Origin: Coralloluteibacterium stylophorae
GTDB taxonomy: Bacteria; Pseudomonadota; Gammaproteobacteria; Xanthomonadales; Xanthomonadaceae
Assembly: GCF_018122625.2 (NCBI RefSeq)
Contig: NZ_JAGQFT020000006.1
Span: 62,001 to 126,000 of the forward strand
Direction: 5' to 3'
DNA: 64,000 nucleotides
The position numbers and the translations under genes are program-made. Of the stretch, positions 1 to 15,100 are shown in pieces (the first letter of the stretch is position 1; every line of letters starts with the position of its first letter). The notes under the pieces were generated by a model. That model was not told where the DNA came from, did no database searches, and was given only the letters and a program-made list of their open reading frames with translations.

Positions 1-117
1 GCGCGCCTGGTGGTGACGCTGGCCTACGCGATGAAGCTGCGCGGCGCGCGGCGCGGCATCGCCACGCTGTGCATCGGCGGCGGCGAGGCAACGGCGATCG
101 CCATCGAGGCGATCTGA
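1..117 (+). CDS. Thiolase (acetyl-CoA C-acyltransferase family), C-terminal fragment
   Basis: Only the last 38 codons are in the window; the gene begins upstream. The fragment ends with the thiolase C-terminal motif [14 protein letters not shown], whose cysteine (codon 24 of the fragment) is the family's general acid/base. Thiolases condense or cleave acyl-CoA with acetyl-CoA in beta-oxidation, ketone body or PHB metabolism. The carboxylase gene downstream could mean leucine/branched-chain catabolism, but two lipoprotein genes lie between, so co-transcription is uncertain. The fragment is too short to tell which thiolase subfamily it is. Confidence 0.85.
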   Translation, partial: ARLVVTLAYAMKLRGARRGIATLCIGGGEATAIAIEAI

Positions 118-145
118 GGCATGACCTTCGACGCTTGACACTCCC

Positions 146-173
146 TTGACACGGCGTGAAGGCCGCCCATGAT
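146..173 (+). promoter_or_regulatory. Candidate sigma-70 promoter of the alanine-rich lipoprotein gene
   Basis: A consensus -35 hexamer TTGACA lies at 146-151 and a weaker -10 hexamer CATGAT (4 of 6 matches) at 168-173, with a 16-bp spacer, about 48 bp before the lipoprotein start codon. A second TTGACA at 135-140 is less well spaced. This is assigned from sequence alone. Confidence 0.4.
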
Positions 174-220
174 GTGCGGGCGCCTTCACGCGCTTCATCC
201 ACCCATTCAAAGGATGTCCC

Positions 221-598
221 ATGTCGATCAACAAGACCCTGCTCGCCCTGGCCATGGGCTTCGCCCTGGCTGCCTGCAGCAACGAGCAGCAGGCCCAGAA
301 CGCGGCGGAAGACGCCGCCGAGTCCGCCGCTGAGGCGCAGCAGGCCGCCACCGAGGCCGCCGCCTCCGAGGGCGCCGTCGCCGCCGACGCCGCCGCGACC
401 GCCGCCGACCAGGCCGAGGCCGCCGCCGAGCAGGCCGCCGCCGAAGCCGAGCAGGCCGAGCGCACCACCGACGGTGCCGTCGAGGACACCGCCGCCGACG
501 CCGCGCAGGAAGCGGCCGACGCCGCCGAGGATGCCGCCGACACGGCCGAGGACGCCGCCGACGGCGACGTCGAGGAGCCGGTGCACGAAGGCCACTGA
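221..598 (+). CDS. Alanine/glutamate-rich small lipoprotein
   Basis: 125 aa. A signal peptide ends in a lipobox (ALAAC, Cys19), so the product should be lipidated and anchored to a membrane. The mature part is almost entirely Ala, Glu, Asp and Gln, in imperfect short repeats such as AAEDAAE and AADAAED. It should form a long acidic amphipathic helix or coiled coil, and ends in a His-containing tail. No enzymatic motif is visible. A good promoter precedes it and a strong terminator follows, so it is probably monocistronic and well expressed. A role as a periplasmic spacer or stress lipoprotein is only a guess. Confidence 0.75.
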   Translation: MSINKTLLALAMGFALAACSNEQQAQNAAEDAAESAAEAQQAATEAAASEGAVAADAAATAADQAEAAAEQAAAEAEQAERTTDGAVEDTAADAAQEAADAAEDAADTAEDAADGDVEEPVHEGH

Positions 599-620
599 GC
601 CGACGTCCGGCAGCACCCGG

Positions 621-654
621 AAACCGCCGCACTTCGGTGCGGCGGTTTCTTTTT
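621..654 (+). terminator. Rho-independent terminator after the Ala-rich lipoprotein
   Basis: A perfect 12-bp stem (AAACCGCCGCAC / GTGCGGCGGTTT) with a TTCG tetraloop is followed by CTTTTT. It lies 22 nt after the lipoprotein stop codon. Confidence 0.9.
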
Positions 655-738
655 GGCGCCTGGACGGCGCCGCGTTCACGGCGGTTGGATGCGCCCGGCT
701 CCTAGAGTGGATCCTCATCCCTCCACCCGAGGACAGCC

Positions 739-1047
739 ATGAAGACTCCGCACATCCTGTTCGCCTCCGCACTGGCTCTTGCCGCCACCCAGCTCGCCGC
801 CTGCCACGCCGACACGCCCGAGGGCGAGGCGCGCGAGGCGCAGGCCGAACGGTCGTGGGAAGAGGCGGGTGCCGAGGTGCGCCAGGCCGCCTCGGCCACC
901 GGTGAGGCGATCGGGGACAGCACCCGCACCGCCGCCGAGCGCACCGGTGCCGCCATGCAGGAGGCCGGCCAGGACCTCGAGCACGCGGCGGCGCACGACG
1001 ACGACGAGGTGCCGCCGGCCGACGCCGAACCGCCGCGCGGCGATTGA
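739..1047 (+). CDS. Small acidic lipoprotein, alanine-rich
   Basis: 102 aa. The N-terminus is a signal peptide with a lipobox (QLAAC, Cys22). The mature region is charged and Ala/Glu-rich, with a helical pattern resembling YtxH/apolipoprotein-like proteins (VRQAASATGEAIGDSTRTAAE), and ends in an Asp/Glu-rich tail. It resembles the lipoprotein encoded just upstream in composition and topology but not clearly in sequence, so the two may be distant paralogues. A GAGGA Shine-Dalgarno-like sequence sits close upstream of the ATG. No function can be assigned. Confidence 0.65.
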   Translation: MKTPHILFASALALAATQLAACHADTPEGEAREAQAERSWEEAGAEVRQAASATGEAIGDSTRTAAERTGAAMQEAGQDLEHAAAHDDDEVPPADAEPPRGD

Positions 1048-1128
1048 CCGCCGATGTGATGCGGCGCGGCTAGGTCGTGCCGCGGGCGGTCCGTACACTG
1101 CGGCGTTCCGCCCGCTCCCGCCGCATCC

Positions 1129-2736
1129 ATGCCCGTCATCCAGTCCCGCGTCGATCCCCGTTCCGCCGAGTTCCTGAGCAATGCCGGGCAGGCGCGGGCC
1201 CTGCTCGACGAACTCGAACGCCGCCTCGCCCGCGCCGCCGACGGCGGCGGCGAGGCCGCGCGCGACAGGCACGTCGCGCGCGGCAAGCTGCTGCCGCGCG
1301 AGCGCATCGACGCCCTCCTCGATCCGGGTTCGCCGTTCCTGGAGATCGCGCCGCTCGCCGCCGAGGACATGTACGACGGCCAGGCGCCGGCCGCAGGGGT
1401 GGTCGCCGGCATCGGCCGCATCCACGGCATGGAGGTGGTGGTCGTCGCCAACGACGCCACGGTCAAGGGCGGCACCTACTTCCCGCTGACGGTCAAGAAG
1501 CATCTGCGCGCGCAGGCCGTCGCCGAGGAGAACCATCTGCCCTGCGTCTACCTGGTCGACTCCGGCGGCGCCTTCCTGCCGATGCAGGACGAGGTCTTCC
1601 CCGACCGCGAGCACTTCGGCCGCATCTTCTACAACCAGGCGCGGATGAGCGCGAAGAACATTCCGCAGGTCGCGGTGGTGATGGGCTCGTGCACCGCCGG
1701 CGGTGCCTACGTGCCGGCGATGTGCGACGAATCGATCATCGTGCGCGAGCAGGGCACGATCTTCCTCGGCGGGCCGCCGCTGGTGAAGGCGGCGACCGGC
1801 GAGGTGGTCGACGCCGAGACGCTCGGCGGCGCCGACGTGCACACCCGCGTGTCAGGCGTGGCCGACCATTTCGCTGAGGACGACACCCATGCGCTGGCGA
1901 TCGCGCGCGACGTGGTCAGGCACTTCAACCGGCGCAGGCCGGCGCAGCTCGCGCTGGAACCGGCGCGCGAGCCGGCCTACCCGGTCGAGGAGATGTACGG
2001 CCTGATCCCGGCCGACACGCGCAAGCCGTTCCCGATCCGCGAGGTGATCGCGCGCACCGTAGACGCCTCGGAGTTCCAGGAGTTCAAGCCGCGCTTCGGC
2101 AGCACCCTGGTCACCGGCTTCGCCCACATCCACGGCATGCCGGTGGGCGTGATCGCCAACGACGGCATCCTGTTCGCCGAGTCGGCGCTCAAGGGCGCGC
2201 ATTTCATCGAGCTGTGCAACCAGCGCAACGTGCCGCTGGTGTTCCTGCAGAACATCACCGGCTTCATGGTCGGCAGGAAGTACGAGAACGCCGGGATCGC
2301 CAAGGACGGTGCCAAGATGGTCACCGCCGTGGCCTGCTCGCACGTGCCCAAGCTCACCGTGGTGGTCGGCGGCAGCTTCGGCGCCGGCAACTACGCGATG
2401 TGCGGCCGCGCCTATGGCGCCCGCTTCCTGTGGATGTGGCCGAACGCGCGCATCTCGGTGATGGGCGGCGAGCAGGCTGCAAGCGTGCTCGCCACCGTGC
2501 GCCGCGACGGCATCGAGGCCAGGGGCGGCAGCTGGAGCGCGGAGGAGGAAGACGCGTTCAAGGCGCCCATCCGCCAGCAGTACGAGGACCAGGGCAGCCC
2601 CTGGTACGCCACCGCCCGCCTGTGGGACGACGGCATCATCGACCCCGCCGACACCCGTCGAGTCCTCGGCCTCGGCCTCTCCGCCGCGCTCAACGCCCCG
2701 ATTGAGCGGGAGCGGTTCGGGGTGTTTCGGATGTGA
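1129..2736 (+). CDS. liuB: Methylcrotonoyl-CoA carboxylase beta subunit (carboxyltransferase)
   Basis: 535 aa, the usual length for this subunit. It is the biotin-dependent carboxyltransferase that moves CO2 from carboxybiotin to 3-methylcrotonyl-CoA in leucine degradation, working with a biotinylated alpha subunit that is not in the window. Two crotonase-fold halves are recognisable. The N-half has [17 protein letters not shown] and [16 protein letters not shown]; the C-half has [25 protein letters not shown] and [17 protein letters not shown], which form the acyl-CoA and biotin pockets. These motifs match MCC beta better than propionyl- or acetyl-CoA carboxylases; a geranyl-CoA carboxylase is the main alternative. 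Usually found with isovaleryl-CoA dehydrogenase and liuC/D genes, which would lie elsewhere. Confidence 0.9.
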   Translation: MPVIQSRVDPRSAEFLSNAGQARALLDELERRLARAADGGGEAARDRHVARGKLLPRERIDALLDPGSPFLEIAPLAAEDMYDGQAPAAGVVAGIGRIHGMEVVVVANDATVKGGTYFPLTVKKHLRAQAVAEENHLPCVYLVDSGGAFLPMQDEVFPDREHFGRIFYNQARMSAKNIPQVAVVMGSCTAGGAYVPAMCDESIIVREQGTIFLGGPPLVKAATGEVVDAETLGGADVHTRVSGVADHFAEDDTHALAIARDVVRHFNRRRPAQLALEPAREPAYPVEEMYGLIPADTRKPFPIREVIARTVDASEFQEFKPRFGSTLVTGFAHIHGMPVGVIANDGILFAESALKGAHFIELCNQRNVPLVFLQNITGFMVGRKYENAGIAKDGAKMVTAVACSHVPKLTVVVGGSFGAGNYAMCGRAYGARFLWMWPNARISVMGGEQAASVLATVRRDGIEARGGSWSAEEEDAFKAPIRQQYEDQGSPWYATARLWDDGIIDPADTRRVLGLGLSAALNAPIERERFGVFRM

Positions 2737-2771
2737 GGTGGTGGCGGGAACGGAACGGGGTCTACTGCTTT

Positions 2772-2990
2772 GGACGCGGGAACCGGGACTCGGGAATCGG
2801 GACCTGGCGGTAGAGGAGAATGACGGCGCTCTCACTCCGAGCCAGGAGGAGCTCCTGTTCCCTGTTCCCTGTTCCCGTCACCTGTTCCGTGTCCAACCAG
2901 CGCTCACCCAGCATCCCGCGCCACACCCCAGGTCCCCAATCCCGATTCCCTCTTCCCGCCCCACCCCACCCCAGGTCCCTCTTCCCGCCC
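2772..2990. repeat. Inverted pair of GGGAATC-type heptamer repeats between convergent genes
   Basis: The gap between liuB and lpxO contains G-rich heptamers on the + strand at 2778-2805 (GGGAACC, GGGACTC, GGGAATC, GGGACCT). Complementary C-rich units follow at about 2857-2876 (GTTCCCT type) and 2930-2990 (GATTCCC, TCTTCCC). The arms could pair into a long imperfect hairpin at the 3' ends of both genes, or fold as G-quadruplexes. The same arrangement recurs at 10924-11070 and 28936-29112. Confidence 0.7.
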
Positions 2991-2993
2991 CAC

Positions 2994-3926
2994 CTAGACC
3001 CGCACGAACACCGCCGCCACCACCGCCAGCACCAGCACCACGCGGCCGTAGCGGTAGAGCCTGGGATTGCGCTTCTTGAAGCCCTTGCGCCACACGCCAA
3101 CGTGGTGGGCCAGGCCGTAGAGGCGGTTGATGAGGCCGACGCGCTCGCCCTGCTGGCCGGCGTTGCCGGTCGAGGTGGCGCGGCCCATGACGGTGCTGAC
3201 GAGGCGGTTGAAGCCGCGCAGCAGCGGCGTGTGCAGCGGACGCTCGATGTCGCAGAACAGGATCACCCGCGTGCGGTCGCTGCGGTTCTCGGCCCAGTGC
3301 ACGTAGGTCTCGTCGAACATGACGTCCCGGCCGTCGCGCCACGAGTAGCTCTCGCCGTCGACGACGATGCGGCAGTCGTCGGAATTCGGCGTGATCAGGC
3401 CGAGGTGGTAGCGCAGCGAGCCGGCGAACGGGTCGCGGTGCGGGCTGAGCTTCGCGCCCGGCGGCAGCAGGGCGAACATCGCCGCCTTGCAGTTGGGCAG
3501 CGCGTTGACCAGCCTCACCGTCTCCGGGCACAGCGCCTGCGCCGAGGGCAGCGCCTCGCCGTACCACTTCAGATAGAAGCGCTTCCAGCCTTCCTTGAAG
3601 AAGGAATTGAAGCTGGCGTCGTTGTTGGCCTCGGCGGCGCGGATGTAGCCCGCGTCGAACAGGCGCGCCGCCTCGTCGCGGATCGTCTCCCAGTTGTCGC
3701 GCAGGAGCGCGAGTTCGGGGAAGCGACCGAGATCCAGGTAGGGCTTCACCGGCACCGAGGAGAAGCCGTAGGCCAGCAGGTTGTACGGCGCGAAGAACGC
3801 GGAGTGGTTCACCAGCTGCCGGCGCAGCGGCAGGCGCACGCGGCCGTGGGTGAAGTGCACCAGCAGCACGCAGGCGAGGAAGGCGTAGATGACCAGGGCC
3901 ACCGGCCCCAGGAGATTGATCTGCAT
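2994..3926 (-). CDS. lpxO: LpxO-type lipid A hydroxylase (Fe(II)/2-oxoglutarate dioxygenase)
   Basis: 310 aa, aspartyl/asparaginyl beta-hydroxylase family. A transmembrane helix lies at about residues 5-24 and a second hydrophobic segment at the extreme C-terminus. The iron site is visible as H163-x-D165 (SPHRDPFAG) with a distal histidine at H210 (ETYVHWAEN); Arg218 or Arg220 could bind 2-oxoglutarate. LpxO enzymes act at the inner membrane face and 2-hydroxylate a secondary acyl chain of lipid A. The start is at 3926, where MQINLL begins the membrane helix; in-frame sequence upstream overlaps mtnA and does not resemble the family. A PagL-like lipid A deacylase also lies in this window. Confidence 0.85.
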   Translation of the reverse strand: MQINLLGPVALVIYAFLACVLLVHFTHGRVRLPLRRQLVNHSAFFAPYNLLAYGFSSVPVKPYLDLGRFPELALLRDNWETIRDEAARLFDAGYIRAAEANNDASFNSFFKEGWKRFYLKWYGEALPSAQALCPETVRLVNALPNCKAAMFALLPPGAKLSPHRDPFAGSLRYHLGLITPNSDDCRIVVDGESYSWRDGRDVMFDETYVHWAENRSDRTRVILFCDIERPLHTPLLRGFNRLVSTVMGRATSTGNAGQQGERVGLINRLYGLAHHVGVWRKGFKKRNPRLYRYGRVVLVLAVVAAVFVRV

Positions 3927-4024
3927 GACAGGAGCTCCGGGCGGCACCCGCGCCGCCGGGGCGCAGTATCGCGCGCGAGCCCGGCGCGGGCATCCAGCGG
4001 CGGCGCAACGCTCCGGTACGGGAC

Positions 4025-5080
4025 CTACAGGTGTCCGAACATGGCCGCCATCTTCGCGGGCGTCGGGTTCTCGACCACGCCCAGCTCGGTCACGATCACG
4101 TCGATCAGCTCGGCGGGCGTGACGTCGAACACCGGGTTCCAGGCCTCCACGCCCTCGGCCACCAGGCGTGCGCCGCCGTAGCCGAGGAGCTCGTTGCTGT
4201 CGCGCAGCTCGATCTCGATGCCGGCGCCGTCGGGCGTGCCCATGTCGACGGTCGACGACGGCGCCACCACCATGAACTTCACCCCGAGGTGGCGCGCCGC
4301 GATCGCGAGCTGGTAGCTGCCGATCTTGTTGGCGGTGTCGCCATTGGCGCAGATGCGGTCGGCGCCGATGACCACCCACTGCACCCCGCCGGCCTTCATC
4401 AGGTGCGCACCGGCGGAGTCTGCGATGAGCGTGGCGGGGATGCCGTCCTGCTGCAGTTCCCACACGGTCAGCCGCGCGCCCTGCAGCCAGGGCCGCGTCT
4501 CGCCGGCGAACACGCGCTCGATGTGGCCCGAGGCCACGCCGGCACGGATCACGCCCAGCGCGGTGCCGAAGCCGGAGGTCGCCAGCGAACCGGTGTTGCA
4601 GTGGGTGAGCACGCCGCTGCCCGGCGCGATGAGCGCGGCGCCGAGCTCGCCCATGCGCCGGTTCGCGACCAGGTCCTCGGCCGCGATCGCCGCCGCCTCG
4701 CGCTCCAGCACGTAGCGCCAGTCCTCGCCCGCCGCCTCCAGCACCCGGCGCATGCGCGCCAGCGCCCAGGCCAGGTTGACCGCGGTCGGCCGCGCCGCGT
4801 GCAGGCGCCGGAACACCGGGTCGAGCCGGGCGGAGGCCGCCTGCCCGTCGGCCGCGTCCTCCAGGTCGCGCGCGGCCAGCACCACGCCCCAGGCCGCGGC
4901 GATGCCGATCGCCGGCGCCCCGCGCACGACCAGGTCGGCGATGGCGCCGGCGACATCGTCGGCCGTCTCGCAGACCACGTAGTCGACCTCGCCGGGCAGG
5001 CGGCGCTGGTCGAGCAGTTCGAGGGTGTCGCCTTCCCGGCGGATCGGGCGGATGCGGTCGTAGCGGTCGAAATCGAGCAT
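4025..5080 (-). CDS. mtnA: S-methyl-5-thioribose-1-phosphate isomerase
   Basis: 351 aa. It isomerises 5-methylthioribose-1-phosphate to 5-methylthioribulose-1-phosphate in methionine salvage. The catalytic pair is visible as Cys161 ([14 protein letters not shown]) and Asp241 ([11 protein letters not shown]), equivalent to Cys160/Asp240 of the Bacillus enzyme. The conserved VVRGAPAIG and [11 protein letters not shown] motifs are also present. The start is set at MLDFDRYD; longer in-frame extensions are low-complexity shadows. No other mtn gene is adjacent. The terminal transamination step may be served by the ybdL-yafV pair about 24 kb away. Confidence 0.95.
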   Translation of the reverse strand: MLDFDRYDRIRPIRREGDTLELLDQRRLPGEVDYVVCETADDVAGAIADLVVRGAPAIGIAAAWGVVLAARDLEDAADGQAASARLDPVFRRLHAARPTAVNLAWALARMRRVLEAAGEDWRYVLEREAAAIAAEDLVANRRMGELGAALIAPGSGVLTHCNTGSLATSGFGTALGVIRAGVASGHIERVFAGETRPWLQGARLTVWELQQDGIPATLIADSAGAHLMKAGGVQWVVIGADRICANGDTANKIGSYQLAIAARHLGVKFMVVAPSSTVDMGTPDGAGIEIELRDSNELLGYGGARLVAEGVEAWNPVFDVTPAELIDVIVTELGVVENPTPAKMAAMFGHL

Positions 5081-5135
5081 GGGATCGGCGTGCGGAGGGG
5101 CGCCGCGCAGCGTACCGGATCCGCTGCCGGCCGGC

Positions 5136-5663
5136 TCAACGCCCGCGGCGGCCGCCAGCGACCCGGAACTCGGCGTCGCAGCCCTCGTCCACCCATATCC
5201 CGCCGCGGTCGACACCCCAGTTGCGCCCCTGCCGGCAGTCGGTCTTCGAACGCTGGCGCACCAGCTCCACGCGCGCGCCGCGCACGTCCGCATCGCAGTG
5301 GTTGTAGTCGAAGTCGTAGGACTTGCAGCGGAAGGTCCGGGCGCCGTCGCCGCGCCCGCCGTGTTCCCAGCCGCCACGCGCGCCGCTGCGGAACTCGGCA
5401 TCGCAGCCGTCGTCGACCCACACGCCGTCGCGGTCCCAGCCCCAGTTGCGGCCGCGCACGCAGCGCGTCTTCGAGTGCTGGTGCACGAGCTCCACGCCGC
5501 CGCGCGTGTCGAGGTCGCAGTGGCGGTAGTCGAAATCGTCGGACTTGCAGCGCCTGCTCCCGTCGCGATCCCCTCGTGCGGCATGGGCGTCAGCGGCGGA
5601 CAGCGACATCGCCACGCACGCGAGAACGGTGACGCAGGCCAGGGAGGACGGGGTCGCACGCAT
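5136..5663 (-). CDS. Secreted DUF3011 protein with two tandem domains
   Basis: 175 aa. A Sec signal peptide (about residues 1-28, ending ADAHA) is followed by two copies of a Cys-rich DUF3011 repeat. Each repeat has CKS-x-DFDYxHC, then ELV-x-Q-x-SKT-x-C, then GRNWG, then GxWVDxGCDAEF. Four conserved cysteines per copy probably form disulfides in the periplasm or outside the cell. The two copies are about 55% identical by eye, suggesting an internal duplication. DUF3011 has no known activity; it is frequent in xanthomonads. It is divergent from the cyclase gene at 5832. Confidence 0.85.
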   Translation of the reverse strand: MRATPSSLACVTVLACVAMSLSAADAHAARGDRDGSRRCKSDDFDYRHCDLDTRGGVELVHQHSKTRCVRGRNWGWDRDGVWVDDGCDAEFRSGARGGWEHGGRGDGARTFRCKSYDFDYNHCDADVRGARVELVRQRSKTDCRQGRNWGVDRGGIWVDEGCDAEFRVAGGRRGR

Positions 5664-5831
5664 TGGGGATCATCCTGTCGACGGCGGTGCGGCGCAGTCT
5701 GGGAAGCCGGCGATGAACCGGCCGGGAGCGCCGCAGCCTGCGCATGCGACGGAATACCCGCGCCGCCGCGTGCCAGAGGCGGTGGCCGGCGACCGGCTAG
5801 ACTGTCCCTTTTCCCGGCAGGCCCCTCCCGC

Positions 5832-7544
5832 ATGCGCTCGTCGCCTCACCGCATCCAATGGGGCCTGCTCGTCGCCGCGCTGTTGTTCACGCTGATCGGC
5901 ATCGGGGTCTACCTCGGCGCGCAGCGTTCGATCAGCGATGCGCGCTGGGTCTCCCACACCAACGCGGTGATCGGCCGCATCGACGAGATCCAGGCGCTGC
6001 TGCGCGAGGCCGAATCCACGCAGCGCGGCTACCTGCTTACCGGCAGCATCGAGGCGCTGGCCGACTACCGCAACGCGATCGGCGACCTGCCGCGCGCGCT
6101 CGACGGACTCGAGGCCGTCGTCGCCGACAATCCGGCGCAGCAGGCGCGCGCCGGACGCCTGCGCGGGCTGGTCCAGACCCGCCTGCAGCAGCTCGGCGCC
6201 ACCCTCGACCGGTTCCGCACGGGCGGGCTCGGCGCCGCGCAGCGCGCCATCGACGCCCATTCGCTCGACGTCTCGCATGCCATCGGCGAACTCGGCCGCG
6301 ACATGGTCGCGGTGGAGAAGGGCCTGCTGGCGCGGCGCAGCGCATCCAGCGCCGCCAGCTCGCGGCTGCTGCTCGCGCTGTCGACGCTCGGCATCCTCGC
6401 CGGGCTGGCCATCGTCGCCGCGGTCTACGTGATGCTCCGCCGCGAGATGCGGCAGCGCGCGCGCGCCGAAGCCGCGTCCGCCGAGGCGCTGGCCCGGCTG
6501 GAGGCGGGCAACGGGGAGCTGCGGCGCAGCGGCGAGGACCTGCACACCCTCGGCCGCTACGCGGGCATGCTGCAGAGTTGCCAGAACGTCGAGGAGGCGG
6601 TCGAGGTCACCCGCGTCAGCCTCACCGCCCTGTTCCCCGGCCACGCCGGCTGCGTCTACCTGATGCGCGCCTCGCGCGACCACCTGGAACGCATGTGCGC
6701 CTGGGGCGCGGCGCCGACCGAGGCGGAAACCGCCTTCCTGCCCGACGAGTGCTGGGCCCTGCGCCGCTCGCAGTCCTACCTGGTCCACGATTCGCGCCAG
6801 GAGCTCCTGTGCGGCCACGTCCACGCGCCCGCGCAGGCGGCCGTCAACACGCTGTGCCTGCCGCTGTTCGCCCAGGGCGAGGGCTTCGGCGTCCTGCACC
6901 TGGCCGCCGCCGGCACCGACGGCACCCTGCGGGTCGAGATCGCCGCCGCCGCCGCGGAGCAGCTCTCGCTCGCCCTGAGCAACCTGCGCCTGCGCGAACG
7001 CCTGCGCCAGCAGTCGATCCGCGACCCGCTCACCGGTCTCTACAACCGCCGCTACCTCGAGGAATCGCTGCTGCGCGACCTCGCCCGCTGTGCGCGCCGG
7101 ACGATGCCGCTGGCGGTGCTGATGCTCGACCTCGACCGCTTCAAGGCCTTCAACGACACCCACGGCCATGCCGGGGGCGACGCCCTGCTCGCCGAATTCG
7201 GGCGCCTGCTGCAGAGCCAGGTCCGCGGCGAGGACGTCGCCTGCCGCTACGGCGGCGAGGAGTTCACCCTGATCCTGCCGGAGGCCGACGCGGACACCGC
7301 GCTCGCGCGCGCCGAGGCGATCCGTGCGGCGACGCGCGAGTTGCGCGTGGTCGCCGGCGGCAGGCCGCTGCCGGCGGTGAGCGTCTCGATCGGGCTGGCG
7401 ATGTTCCCCGCGGTCGCCGAGACCGGCACCGGGCTGCTCGAGGCCGCCGACGCGGCGCTCTACCAGGCCAAGGCCGAGGGCCGGGACCGGGTCGTGCCTG
7501 CGCAGCGCGGCATGGCGCGCCGGCGCGACGCGCTCGGCGCCTGA
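5832..7544 (+). CDS. Membrane diguanylate cyclase (CHASE3-GAF-GGDEF)
   Basis: 570 aa. TM1 is at about residues 8-28. A periplasmic CHASE3-like domain ([25 protein letters not shown]) follows, and TM2 lies at about 177-200. A cytoplasmic coiled linker, a GAF domain (about 235-385) and a GGDEF domain (about 400-560) complete the protein. The active-site signature is GGEEF at 474-478. An RxxD inhibitory site (R465-G-E-D468) lies exactly five residues upstream, so the enzyme should make c-di-GMP and be product-inhibited. No EAL domain is present. The start codon is 5832, directly before the first membrane helix. The ligand of the sensory domains is unknown. Confidence 0.92.
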   Translation: MRSSPHRIQWGLLVAALLFTLIGIGVYLGAQRSISDARWVSHTNAVIGRIDEIQALLREAESTQRGYLLTGSIEALADYRNAIGDLPRALDGLEAVVADNPAQQARAGRLRGLVQTRLQQLGATLDRFRTGGLGAAQRAIDAHSLDVSHAIGELGRDMVAVEKGLLARRSASSAASSRLLLALSTLGILAGLAIVAAVYVMLRREMRQRARAEAASAEALARLEAGNGELRRSGEDLHTLGRYAGMLQSCQNVEEAVEVTRVSLTALFPGHAGCVYLMRASRDHLERMCAWGAAPTEAETAFLPDECWALRRSQSYLVHDSRQELLCGHVHAPAQAAVNTLCLPLFAQGEGFGVLHLAAAGTDGTLRVEIAAAAAEQLSLALSNLRLRERLRQQSIRDPLTGLYNRRYLEESLLRDLARCARRTMPLAVLMLDLDRFKAFNDTHGHAGGDALLAEFGRLLQSQVRGEDVACRYGGEEFTLILPEADADTALARAEAIRAATRELRVVAGGRPLPAVSVSIGLAMFPAVAETGTGLLEAADAALYQAKAEGRDRVVPAQRGMARRRDALGA

Positions 7545-7549
7545 GGCCC

Positions 7550-11842
<4,293 letters not shown>

Positions 11843-12012
11843 CTGTCCTCCAGTCATGCCGGGCGCCCGGCGCGGCGGCCGCGCGGTCGCCGGCGGAATT
11901 CTCGTGCGGGCGCGGCGTGCGGCCCGTGAACCCGCGGACGGGCGGCGGCAAGCTTAGAGCGTGCGCAAAGGTGTGGCGAGCGTCACGACACCGCGGACGC
12001 GACGCGCGGCAG

Positions 12013-12120
12013 GCAGGAGCGGCTTCGCTCGCGGCCCACGGCCTGAGGGAATGCCTGCAGGAACCTGTCGGGGCTGAAGCCCCTCCCACACGAGCATCGC
12101 GGCTGAAGCCCGCTCCTACG
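12013..12120. repeat. Cluster of three REP-like palindromes between zipA and smc
   Basis: Short imperfect palindromes of the common xanthomonad/pseudomonad REP type occur at about 12013-12037 (AGGAGCGGCTTCGCTCGCGG), 12066-12090 (GGGGCTGAAGCCCCTCCCAC) and 12094-12120 (GCGGCTGAAGCCCGCTCCTA). They lie in the 296-bp gap downstream of smc. Such elements are intergenic hairpins that can act in mRNA stability or termination. No open reading frame is seen in the gap. Confidence 0.75.
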
Positions 12121-12138
12121 GCCGCGGCGTTGCCTGGC

Positions 12139-15100
12139 TCAGCCGCCGACCATGCGCGTGGCTTCGGCCAGGTCGACCGAGACCAGGCGCGATACGCCGG
12201 GTTCGCGCATGGTCACGCCGGCGAGCTGCCGGGTCGACTCCATCGTCGCCTTGTTGTGGGTGACGATCATGAACTGCACCTTCTCGCTCATCTCGCCGAC
12301 CATCGCGCAGAAGCGGCCGACGTTGGCCTCGTCCAGCGGCGCATCGACCTCGTCGAGCAGGCAGAACGGCGCCGGGTTGAGCTGGAAGATGGCGAACACC
12401 AGCGAGGCCGCGGTCAGCGCCTTCTCGCCGCCCGACAGCAGGCTCAGGTGCGAGGGGCGCTTGCCCGGCGGGCGCGCGATGATCGCGACGCCGGCGTCGA
12501 GCAGGTCGTCGCCGGTCAGCTCCAGATAGGCGTGGCCGCCACCGAACAGGCGCGGGAACAGGTCCTGGACGCCGGCGTTGACGCGGTCGAAGGTCTCCTT
12601 GAAGCGGCCGCGGGTCTCGCGGTCGATCTTGCGGATGGCGCCCTCCAGCGTCTCCAGCGCGCTGGCGAGATCGACGTGCTGGGCGTCGAGGTAGTCCTTG
12701 CGCTGCGACTGCTCGCCGTACTCCGAGATCGCGGCGAGGTTGACCGGCTCCAGCCGGCGCATGCGCTGCTCGAGATCGCCGACCTCGCGGCGCCAGCGCT
12801 CGGCGTCGGCGTCCTCCGGCAGGCCGGCGATGGCTGAGTCGAGGTCCACCTCGAGCTCGCGCACGTCGGCGCGCAGCTGCTCGGCGCGCAGGACCAGGGC
12901 CTGCTCCTCGAGCCGGCGCTTCGCCAGCGCCTCGCGCACGCCCAGGCTCTGCGCGTCGCGCTGCTGCCGCACCGCTTCATACTGGCGCAGCTCGCCCTGC
13001 ACCGCGTCGACCGCGCCACGCGCGGCGGACAGGTCCTTCTCCGCGATCACGCGCTGGTCGAGCACGACCTGGCGCTCCTGCTGCAGGCGTTCGACCGGCG
13101 CGTCGCCCCCGGCGAGCTGGGCGTCGAGTTCGTCGCGCCGGCGCGCGGCCTGCTCGCGCTGGGCGTGGGCGCGCGCCAGCGCCTGTTCCACGGTGCCGAG
13201 CTTGGCGCGCTGCGATTCGATCTGCAGGGCGAGGCGGTGCGCGGTCTCGCGCGCCTCGCGGGCGATGCCGCGTGCGGACTCGCGGCGATCGTTGAGTTCG
13301 CGTCGCTGGGCGTCGAGCTGCTGGCGCTCGGCCTCGAGGTCGCCCATGCGCGACAGTGCCGTCTCGGCGCGCTGGCGCGCCTCGCGGACCTGCGCCTGGC
13401 CCTGCTCGGCGGCCTGGCCGAGCTGGTCCAGCTCGGCCTCGATGCGCTGCGCGCGGCCCTGCGCGGATTCGAGCTTGCCGCGCAGCGACTGCAGGCGCCC
13501 GGCCAGCTCGGACCCGCTGCGCTGGGCCGTGTACACGGTGCGCTGCGCGTCCTCGCGCTGCTGCTCGGCCTCGAGCATGCGCTCGCGCAGCGCGCTGATC
13601 TCCGCGTCCAGCCGGACCTCGCTCTCGCCGAGGCCCTCGATCTCCTCGCGCAGCGCCTGGATCTCGCGTTCGCGCACCAGCGCCCCGCCCTGCCCGGCAT
13701 CGGCGCGCAGCACGCGCGCCCAGCCGCCGCCCAGCCACTCGCCGCCGCGCGTGACCACCGCCTCGCCCGCGCCCAGGGAGGCCAGGCGCGCGCGCGCCGC
13801 GGCGGCGTCCTCGGCGACCATCACCCGCGCCAGCATCGCGCGGATCCCGCGCGGGCCCTCGACCTGCGCGGCGAGCGACTCCGCCGGCACCTCGAGCTGC
13901 CCTTCCTCCGGGTCGAACAGGGCGATGCGCGCGTCGCGCACCCCGGCCAGGGCGTCCAGGTGCGTGTCCGGCGCGTCCACGCCGACCGCCTCGATCAGGC
14001 TGCCGAGCACGGTCTCCACCGCCGTTTCCCAGCCGCTGGCCACGCGCAGGCGCTCGCCCAGGCGCGGCGCCGCGTCGAGGCCGCGCTCCGCGAGCCAGCG
14101 CTGCGCCGCGCCCTTCTCCTGCCCGAGCGCGGCATGCTGCAGGGCCTCGAGCGAGGCGAGGCGGCCACGGGCGGACTGGGTCCGCTTGCGCGCCTCGGCG
14201 AGCTCGCCCTGCTTCTGGCGCTGCTGGACCTGGAGCTCGTCGAGCGCGGCGCGGCGTTCGTCGAGCTGCGCGGCGAGCCCGTCGAGCGAGGCGCGCTGGT
14301 GCTCGTGCTCCTCGGTCAGGCGCACGAGGTCGTCGTCGAGCGTGGCGACGTCGAGGCCGCCGCGTTCGGCGGCCAGCGTCTCGCGCCGGCGCTGGGCGTC
14401 GAGGCCCTGGCGCTCGAGATACTCGATGCGGGTGCGCTCGACCTCGGCCGCGCGCGCGGCCTCGGAATGCGCGGTGGCGTAGGCGTCCCAGCGCGCCTGC
14501 CAGGCGCCGAGCGCGGATTCGGTCTCGCGCAGCGCGTCCTGGCGCGCCTCGTCCTCCTCGCGCAGCGCCTCCAGGCGCGGGGTGTCGGCGTCGAGCGCGG
14601 CCTGCAGCGCGTCGCGCTCGCGGGTGTCGTCCTCGATGTGGCGGTCGAGCTCGACCAGCGCCGCCTCGGCCTCGGCACGGTTGCCGCGCAGGCGCTCGGT
14701 CAGCTCGCGCTGGTGGGTGATCTGCTGCTCGATCCGCGCGATCTCGGCGCCGACGCGATAGTTCTCGCTCTGCGCGCCCTGCAGGCGCTCGTTGGCCTCG
14801 GCGAGCTGCTCGCGGCAGGCCTCGATCTGCGCCTCGGCATGGCGCTGTTCGCTGACGAACTTCTCCAGCCGCGTCTCCTCGCCGCCGAGCGCCTCGCGCT
14901 GCGCGGCGAGTTCGGCGTCGATGCTGCGGAACTCCAGCGCCTTGAGCTGCACGTCGCGGGCCTTCCGCTCCGCCTGCAGGGCCTGGTACTGCTCGGCCGC
15001 GCGGGCCTGCCGGCGCAGGTGCTCGATCTGCTTGCCGACCTCCTCGCGCAGGTCGTTGAGGCGCTCCATGTTCTCGCGCGTGTGGCGGATGCGCGTCTCG

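Noticed and set aside
4031..5632. Long plus-strand open frame over mtnA and the DUF3011 gene
   Set aside because: Its translation is His/Gly/Arg-rich and unrelated to anything, while both minus-strand genes have complete family signatures.
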